The notes beneath the pieces were generated by a model. It worked only from the letters and a program-made list of their open reading frames with translations, was not told where the DNA came from and did not search any database. A DNA stretch of 64,000 bases from an uncultured Prevotella sp. (GTDB lineage Bacteria; Bacteroidota; Bacteroidia; Bacteroidales; Bacteroidaceae), in NCBI GenBank assembly GCA_900320905.1, contig ONTZ01000005.1:1-64000 (forward strand), read 5' to 3'. The position numbers and the translations under genes were made by a program. Below, one piece after another: positions 58,738 through 64,000 of the stretch (its first letter is position 1; the number at the start of each line of letters is the position of its first letter).

Positions 58738-59484
58738 TCTTATCAGGCAGGCCGACACATTATCAAAACCACCCCGCACGATAGCGGTATTGCAGAGATC
58801 ATTGGCATCAGCGCCTTCCGTCAGCAATATGTTCAAGCGGTGGTCACTCATCATATCGGTCAGTCCATCACTGCAAAGCAGATAAATATCGCCATCCTGA
58901 ATGTCCTCTATCTGCACCAAATCTATAAAGGAACTGGTGCATCCGCCGCCAATGCAGTTGGTGATGATACTGGAATGCGTCTCGTTGCCCATCAGACTAC
59001 TTAGCGAGTGGTCGGTAGTCAACTGCACCAACTCTTCATTTCTGACACGGTAAAGGCGACTGTCACCACAATTCATGGAATAGAACACCCCGTCGTAATA
59101 GGCCAGTGCCACAAGAGTGGTTCCCATTCCCTTATATTGTTCATCGGCCTTACCCTTTGAGTCGAGAATTATATTGATGGATTCAAGCCACTCCACAATC
59201 ATCTCGTTAAAGGAACTGGCATTCAGCCCTACAGGAAGGTCGCTGAAAAAAAACTGCAAGTTGTGAAGCACGTCACTACTTGCCACCTCACCGCTCAGAT
59301 GACCTCCCATACCGTCGGCAACTGCCATCATAAAACGGTCTTTGTCTCCCAGTTCAAGTTGTGTGTGGTATTCATCGTTTCGGATGAACTGGTATCCCAC
59401 GAGGATCATATCCTCATTATCATGCCTCACACAGCCGATTCTACAGGCTGCAGATATTTCAAGTTCTATTTTTTCGTTTTTCAC
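58726..59484 (-). CDS. PP2C-type Ser/Thr protein phosphatase
   Basis: A soluble 252-residue PPM phosphatase. Metal-binding residues lie in RHDNEDMILVG, VADGMGGHLSGEVAS, GDSRLYRVRN, CSDGLTDMMSD and GGFDNVSACLI. The start codon is GTG (MKNEKIELEIS), inside a GTGAAAA run. It follows the FHA gene by 9 bp. It probably removes phosphates laid down by Ser/Thr kinases such as the one at 7593-8909. The C-terminal VKK is repeat-derived. Confidence 0.92.
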   Translation of the reverse strand: MKNEKIELEISAACRIGCVRHDNEDMILVGYQFIRNDEYHTQLELGDKDRFMMAVADGMGGHLSGEVASSDVLHNLQFFFSDLPVGLNASSFNEMIVEWLESINIILDSKGKADEQYKGMGTTLVALAYYDGVFYSMNCGDSRLYRVRNEELVQLTTDHSLSSLMGNETHSSIITNCIGGGCTSSFIDLVQIEDIQDGDIYLLCSDGLTDMMSDHRLNILLTEGADANDLCNTAIVRGGFDNVSACLIRVKK

Positions 59485-59493
59485 TTTTCACAT

Positions 59494-60072
59494 CTATCTA
59501 ACCATCACCTGCAAATTGATATTTGCAATAGTCAGGATATCACCATTGTTAAGTGCCATGTCTACATCAGGCTGCAACGGACGCTGATTCACCTTCGTGC
59601 CATTCGACGAGTGCTTGTCGGTAATCATCCAGCCACTACCTGCCTTGTACTTCAACTGCGCATGAACACCAGAAACATAAGCATGCTGCTCAAAGAACTG
59701 GGTGTAAGGTCCTTTACGACGACCGATGACAGCACCATTGATACCCACGATACGGATATTCAGGCTGTCGTTGGCCAGCGTCAGCACAGGAACACCAGAG
59801 GCAGACGGACGTTGCTGCACCAGCGGAGCAGCCACTCCTCCTACAACAGATGCAGTAACAGACAAATTGGCTTGTAGACTCTCTGACATTCCTGGATGAG
59901 CCTTGGATGGCTGCTGTTCACTCGGAGACACCATCAGTCCTCCGCAGCGCGTACAACGACGGCCTATACCCACGTGTCCACACTGGTTACAAAACAACAA
60001 AGCCTGCCCACACTGGTCACAGAAATGGGAATCGTTGTCAATCTCTTCTTTACATGTAGGACAAATAATCAT
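59494..60072 (-). CDS. Zinc-ribbon FHA-domain protein
   Basis: A 192-residue phosphothreonine-binding protein. The N-terminus carries two zinc ribbons (CPTCKE...CDQCGQ, then CNQCGHVGIGRRCTRCGG; residues 4-45). A linker follows and the FHA domain covers about 105-192: AVIGRRKGPYTQFF, HAYVSGVHAQLKYK and DKHSSNGTKVNQRPLQ, with the Arg, Ser/His and Asn residues of phosphothreonine recognition. It lies 5 bp after the AAA gene and 9 bp before PP2C. Presumably an adaptor that binds a phosphorylated partner. Confidence 0.92.
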   Translation of the reverse strand: MIICPTCKEEIDNDSHFCDQCGQALLFCNQCGHVGIGRRCTRCGGLMVSPSEQQPSKAHPGMSESLQANLSVTASVVGGVAAPLVQQRPSASGVPVLTLANDSLNIRIVGINGAVIGRRKGPYTQFFEQHAYVSGVHAQLKYKAGSGWMITDKHSSNGTKVNQRPLQPDVDMALNNGDILTIANINLQVMVR

Positions 60073-60077
60073 ATCTC

Positions 60078-63000
60078 TTACTCAATATCTACTGGTAATA
60101 TTAACTGATAGGTCTCCTTTGTCACCTGGTCTGGCGGCAACTGGGACACACGCTCGGAGAGTTTCTGGATGGTTGCATCAAGCAGGTTGCGCATCTCACG
60201 GGCATTACCCCAATTCTCATTTTTGCTGACTACCATACGATAGATCTTATCCAGCAACTTGAACTCTGCCTCTGGCGACAGCGTGTACTGATCTTTCTGT
60301 GCCATGCCCTTGAAGATAGCCAACAACTCGTCCTCATTATAGTCGTCAATCTGCAACTTATGGGTAAAACGACTGGCAAGACCAGGATTGATCTGCATGA
60401 ACTCCTCCATTTTATCCTTATAACCTGCGGCAATAACCACAAACTTACCACGGTCGTCCTCCATACGCTTCATCAGGGTATCAATGGCTTCCTTTCCATA
60501 CATGTCGCCACCATCACTCAATGTATAAGCCTCATCAATGAAGAGGATACCCCCCATCGCCTTATCACACATATTATTAACAATCTTCGGCGTCTCACCC
60601 ATATACTTTCCAACGAGGGTTGCACGACTGGATTCTATGACACGTGATGTCGGCAGGATATCCATAGCCTGAAGCACCTCACCCATCTTACGTGCAATGG
60701 ATGTCTTACCTGTTCCAGGATTACCAGTAAGGATGAAGTTCATCGACATTTGTTGCACACTACCAGCACCCGCAGCAGCACGCTGTTTCATAAACATACT
60801 CTGTACGGCCAGACGACGGATGGAGTTCTTGACGGAACGCATGCCGACAAACTCATCCAGTTCGTTAAGAACCTCATCGAGCGGACGGGCTGTCTCATTC
60901 TGAGCCATCGGCAGATCAGCCGTTGTCAGACGGTACATATCCTCCTCCTTGAAGTTCGGGTCGTTCATCAACGTGACAAGACGCTGACTCTGCTTCTCAA
61001 CGGCCTCGTTGAAGATACGACGGGCCTCACGGGCATTGCCGAAGTTCTTGTCGCGACGCAGATAGAGTTGTTCGAACTGACGATGGATAGCAGCCTTTGT
61101 ATTATCGTCGACCGTGAATTTCTTTCCGGCAGCGAGGTTCAGGAATATCTGCGTCAGTTCATCTGGTGTATAGTCTTCGAAATGGATAGTCTGGGTGAAT
61201 CGGCTCTTCAGACCCGGGTTCGTATCGATAAAGTCGTGCATCTGATCCGTATAACCTGCCACGATACAGATGAACTTGCCACGATCATCTTCCAAACGCT
61301 TCAACAATGTGTCGATGGCCTCGGCACCAAAGGCATCACTGTCATTCGACTTCAAGGTGTATGCCTCATCGATAAACAGCACGCCACCGATAGCCTCGTC
61401 TATCAACTGATTGGTCTTGATGGCCGTCTGTCCGGAATACCCTGCCACCAGTTTGGCACGGTCAGCCTCCACCAGTTGTCCACGGGAGACAATTCCTAAC
61501 GTCTTGAAGACATCTGTCATAATACGTGCCACAGTGGTCTTACCGGTACCAGGATTACCTGTAAAGACATAATGCTTGCCCTGGAAGGTGTTGTTCTCAC
61601 CACGCTTGATCTGCAAGTTGAGGAAAGCTGCAAGGTTGGAGATCTCCTTCTTGACACCACCCAGACCGACAAGACCATCGAGTGCTTTAAGACACTCCTT
61701 ATAATCCACAGCCTTAGGTGCCTCGTACGGAACATCCTGATCTTCAATGGTCATCAACTGCTCATTACTCATCGACGAGATGTCAGCACCTTGTAAGCGC
61801 TGCGCTTGTTTCTTACAGATCTGGTCGAAGAGACTGCGCATTGTGCGACCATTAGCAAAGTCCTTGCCACGCGAGTCATACTTCTCCTGAATCATCTTCT
61901 TCGTCAGAGCCTCAGCCTGTGGTGAGAAGATATATTTCTTCGCCTTTGCGAAGACAAGCATAATCTGATACAACTCATCGGGCGAGTAGTCCTCGATGTT
62001 AAGGAAATAGTTGAAGCGACTGCGGAAACCAGGATTGATACGGAAGAGATTCTCCATCTCCGTACGGTAACCAGCAGCGATGACCACAAACTTACCACGG
62101 TCGTCCTCCATACGCTTCATCAATTTCTCCAATGCCTGAGCACCTTGGTTGTCACGATCACCGGCAGAACTGACTGGAGCCAGCGTATAAGCCTCATCCA
62201 CAAAAAGAATACCACCCATAGCCTTGTCGCAAAGACGATCTACCACTTTCGGTGTCTCACCCTGATAGGGACTGACCATCTTAGCGCGGTCAACCTCCAC
62301 CACGTGGCCACTATCCAAATAACCGATAGCCGCTAGAATCTCACCCAACTTACGGGCAATGGTGGTCTTACCTGTACCAGGATTACCTGTCAGGATAATA
62401 TGCATCGACATCTTCTCCTGTTCACCCAGTCCGCGTTCCTGACGCTGAACGGCATTCTGCACAGCGTATGCGATCTCACGGACAGCACTCTTCACCTCAC
62501 TCATACCAATGAAGTTGTCGAGATCCTTCAAGATGTCCTCAATCGAACGTTCCTCAGGCACGTAGCCCTTAATGTCTGATTTCTCCACCACCGTAGCCTG
62601 TGCACCACGAGTGATAAACTGTGTGAAGATATCCTCTGCCGTTTTTATAGCCAGATGGGCATAGCCAAAAGTCTCGTCCTTGATCTTCACCTGATATTTG
62701 AAGAACCGTTTCAACTGATCATCGGCCTCTGGGGTGAAGTCGGTAATACCATAACGGGTCTTCAAACTCATCTTACAGATATCCGTCAATTCCGGATAGC
62801 CTGGCGATGGCAGACGGAATGTATACTTAAAACGGTTGGTAACAGCTGGGTTATTCTCTAAGAAATCATCCAATCCCTTGGGAAGGCCGGACATAATCAC
62901 TATCGGATTATCCTCCCACTTATCCATTTCGACAAACAGTTTGTCGAGGGGGTTCACCTGATTGGAATACTTATCTGGCAAAAGTTTCTGCACATTGTCA

Positions 63001-63386
63001 AAGAATAGAATACCATCTTTTGCCTTCTTGATATTATCATCCCATTTGTCTACGAAACGCTGATAGTCAACAGCGTCAACCATCGTCAACTTCGGCCTTG
63101 CAATAATCTTATTCTGGTAAAAATAGTCACGGAGTATTTCTGCTAGTGCAGTCTTACCTGTACCAGTTTCACCAACAATGATTGCATTCACCGATACACG
63201 GGCTTGGGCAATGTCTTTTCTGGAACGCAGGAAAGTATAGGTGTCGACAATGGTCTTTAACTGCTGCTTTACTTCGTCAAGACCAATGAGCCTGTCGAGC
63301 AGATTCTGACTGACCAGTGGCTGTCCGCACCACTTGCAGAATTTCGCTATGTTTCTGTTCTCTTTATGGCAATGTTCGCAAATCAT
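60078..63386 (-). CDS. Zinc-ribbon protein with four tandem CbbX/EccA-type AAA+ modules
   Basis: An unusual 1102-residue ATPase. Residues 3-21 are a zinc ribbon (CEHCHK...CKWCGQ). Four AAA+ modules follow, with Walker A at 72-79 (GETGTGKT), 334-341, 610-617 and 888-895 (GNPGTGKT each). Walker B ends DN in module 1 (Asp130-Asn131) but DE in modules 2-4 (397-398, 673-674, 951-952), so module 1 probably binds without hydrolysing ATP. Arg-finger motifs SRF are present in modules 2-4. Modules 2-4 match the CbbX/SpoVK/EccA group, whose members remodel Rubisco or serve type VII secretion. It could form a ring by itself or with few copies. Neighbours: FHA, PP2C, a membrane protein. Confidence 0.92.
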   Translation of the reverse strand: MICEHCHKENRNIAKFCKWCGQPLVSQNLLDRLIGLDEVKQQLKTIVDTYTFLRSRKDIAQARVSVNAIIVGETGTGKTALAEILRDYFYQNKIIARPKLTMVDAVDYQRFVDKWDDNIKKAKDGILFFDNVQKLLPDKYSNQVNPLDKLFVEMDKWEDNPIVIMSGLPKGLDDFLENNPAVTNRFKYTFRLPSPGYPELTDICKMSLKTRYGITDFTPEADDQLKRFFKYQVKIKDETFGYAHLAIKTAEDIFTQFITRGAQATVVEKSDIKGYVPEERSIEDILKDLDNFIGMSEVKSAVREIAYAVQNAVQRQERGLGEQEKMSMHIILTGNPGTGKTTIARKLGEILAAIGYLDSGHVVEVDRAKMVSPYQGETPKVVDRLCDKAMGGILFVDEAYTLAPVSSAGDRDNQGAQALEKLMKRMEDDRGKFVVIAAGYRTEMENLFRINPGFRSRFNYFLNIEDYSPDELYQIMLVFAKAKKYIFSPQAEALTKKMIQEKYDSRGKDFANGRTMRSLFDQICKKQAQRLQGADISSMSNEQLMTIEDQDVPYEAPKAVDYKECLKALDGLVGLGGVKKEISNLAAFLNLQIKRGENNTFQGKHYVFTGNPGTGKTTVARIMTDVFKTLGIVSRGQLVEADRAKLVAGYSGQTAIKTNQLIDEAIGGVLFIDEAYTLKSNDSDAFGAEAIDTLLKRLEDDRGKFICIVAGYTDQMHDFIDTNPGLKSRFTQTIHFEDYTPDELTQIFLNLAAGKKFTVDDNTKAAIHRQFEQLYLRRDKNFGNAREARRIFNEAVEKQSQRLVTLMNDPNFKEEDMYRLTTADLPMAQNETARPLDEVLNELDEFVGMRSVKNSIRRLAVQSMFMKQRAAAGAGSVQQMSMNFILTGNPGTGKTSIARKMGEVLQAMDILPTSRVIESSRATLVGKYMGETPKIVNNMCDKAMGGILFIDEAYTLSDGGDMYGKEAIDTLMKRMEDDRGKFVVIAAGYKDKMEEFMQINPGLASRFTHKLQIDDYNEDELLAIFKGMAQKDQYTLSPEAEFKLLDKIYRMVVSKNENWGNAREMRNLLDATIQKLSERVSQLPPDQVTKETYQLILPVDIE

Positions 63387-63998
63387 TTAGTCTTCGTTGT
63401 TATCTATCTGTTGTATAATCTGAGTGGGATTGGCTTCTTCCACCAATTCCTCACTATTGGGGTTCTTCACATTCATCAGGCTCGGACTATACACGACGAA
63501 CATCACCACAAAGATGAGAGCCAGAATACTCCACAACACATAGTGAAGCACACTCTCACCACTGATGGAGCGCACCTGGTCGGTGACATCGTCAAGAAGC
63601 CCGAACTTGGAGCCTTTGAAGCGATAAGATTTCGTCTTGAATGTATAATAGAGCGGTTCAAGCAACGATGATTTGATATCGTTATCGAGCACTTCTGAGA
63701 TCAGTTTACTGTCGGCCTTCCGGTCGCCTCGGAAATCCGTCAGATGACAGACAAGAATATAGACCAGTGAGATAGCCACGATAGCCAGGCTGAACAGGGA
63801 TGGATGCGACTGAACAATATACTTTAATATAATAATAGGTATAAACGATGAGGCCAGTCCCAGCAGTCCCCATAGCAACGAGAAGAAGAAGCCGTAGCCT
63901 CTGAAATAGGCTCTCGTAGCCACAATGATGGCCGTCATGCCTCCCAACGGCATAACGATGGTAAGCATCGGATGTGTCATCAGATACTCATGATTCAC
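63387..63998 (-). CDS. Membrane protein at the window edge, possibly partial
   Basis: A 203-residue protein with about three N-terminal helices, a cytosolic middle (LDNDIKSSLLEPLYYTFKTK) and a further helix near 160-180. The first codon in the window is GTG at 63998; Met codons such as 63980 are alternatives and the gene may begin beyond the edge. Its stop abuts the ATG of the AAA gene, so it belongs to that operon and may anchor the ATPase to the membrane. No family is recognised. Confidence 0.65.
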   Translation of the reverse strand: MNHEYLMTHPMLTIVMPLGGMTAIIVATRAYFRGYGFFFSLLWGLLGLASSFIPIIILKYIVQSHPSLFSLAIVAISLVYILVCHLTDFRGDRKADSKLISEVLDNDIKSSLLEPLYYTFKTKSYRFKGSKFGLLDDVTDQVRSISGESVLHYVLWSILALIFVVMFVVYSPSLMNVKNPNSEELVEEANPTQIIQQIDNNED

Positions 63999-64000
63999 GC

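Noticed and set aside
1-64000. tRNA or rRNA genes, transposases, prophage genes
   Set aside because: None seen in gaps or coding regions; the gaps are short and explained by promoters, terminators or repeats.

Overview
The window looks like a Bacteroidales chromosome, most likely Prevotella or a close relative. This rests on promoters of the TTTG-N19/20-TAnnTTTG type upstream of many genes, Bacteroidetes families (a DUF3127 OB-fold protein, DUF4835, GH10-like DUF187 hydrolase, calycin-like lipoprotein), a MetA-type methionine pathway, and an Rnf complex beside a 2-oxoacid:ferredoxin oxidoreductase. Species is not determinable from the sequence alone.

Layout. (1) 0-7.5 kb is AT-rich and accessory: a lipoprotein, then a minus-strand run of small proteins that share an N-terminal double-CxxC zinc ribbon fused to different membrane or sensor modules (WG repeats, TonB C-terminal domain, TM2, CD225-like), then two small envelope proteins, a 230-nt self-complementary RNA candidate and a DUF6169-like gene. 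(2) 7.6-13.2 kb: a minus-strand operon of HAD phosphatase, MFS transporter, NAD synthetase, a small HTH-like protein and a membrane Ser/Thr kinase. (3) 13.3-24.9 kb: housekeeping genes for rsmG, an MBL hydrolase, a DUF3127 SSB-like protein, dnaN, an exonuclease, DUF4835, recN, a dead-protease/TPR protein, dnaB and ispE. (4) 25-31.7 kb: galE and a complete rnfBCDGEA operon headed by an RseC-like gene. (5) 31.8-39 kb: small conserved proteins, a DUF187 hydrolase, a HAD protein, metH, smpB and a DUF4375-like gene. (6) 39-46 kb: SGNH hydrolase, a 42-bp palindromic repeat array, then acyl-ACP thioesterase, ilvN, ilvB, ilvD. (7) 46-50.2 kb: a small XRE regulator, an OmpA protein and the korDABC operon. 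(8) 50.3-55 kb: TonB receptor, lipoprotein, membrane protein and M28 peptidase. (9) 55-64 kb: membrane protein, U32 peptidase, metA, then PP2C phosphatase, zinc-ribbon FHA protein, a four-module AAA+ ATPase with a zinc ribbon, and a membrane protein running to the window edge.

Genes that work together: rnf and kor are both ferredoxin-linked energy modules; ilvDBN make branched-chain amino acids; metA and metH are two ends of methionine synthesis; kinase, phosphatase and FHA proteins form a possible Ser/Thr phosphosignalling set tied together by the shared zinc ribbons.

Most unusual are several families of short-period DNA repeats. Arrays of 10-bp (CCTAG core) or 7-8-bp (GTGAGAA or GTAAAAA core) units occupy intercistronic gaps, repeatedly supply the upstream gene's stop codon, and place stops in all three frames because 10 and 7 are both 1 modulo 3. 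The same heptads in the opposite, stop-free orientation are inserted in frame into protein linkers (MetH, U32 peptidase) and form signal-peptide cores (DUF4835, M28 peptidase).
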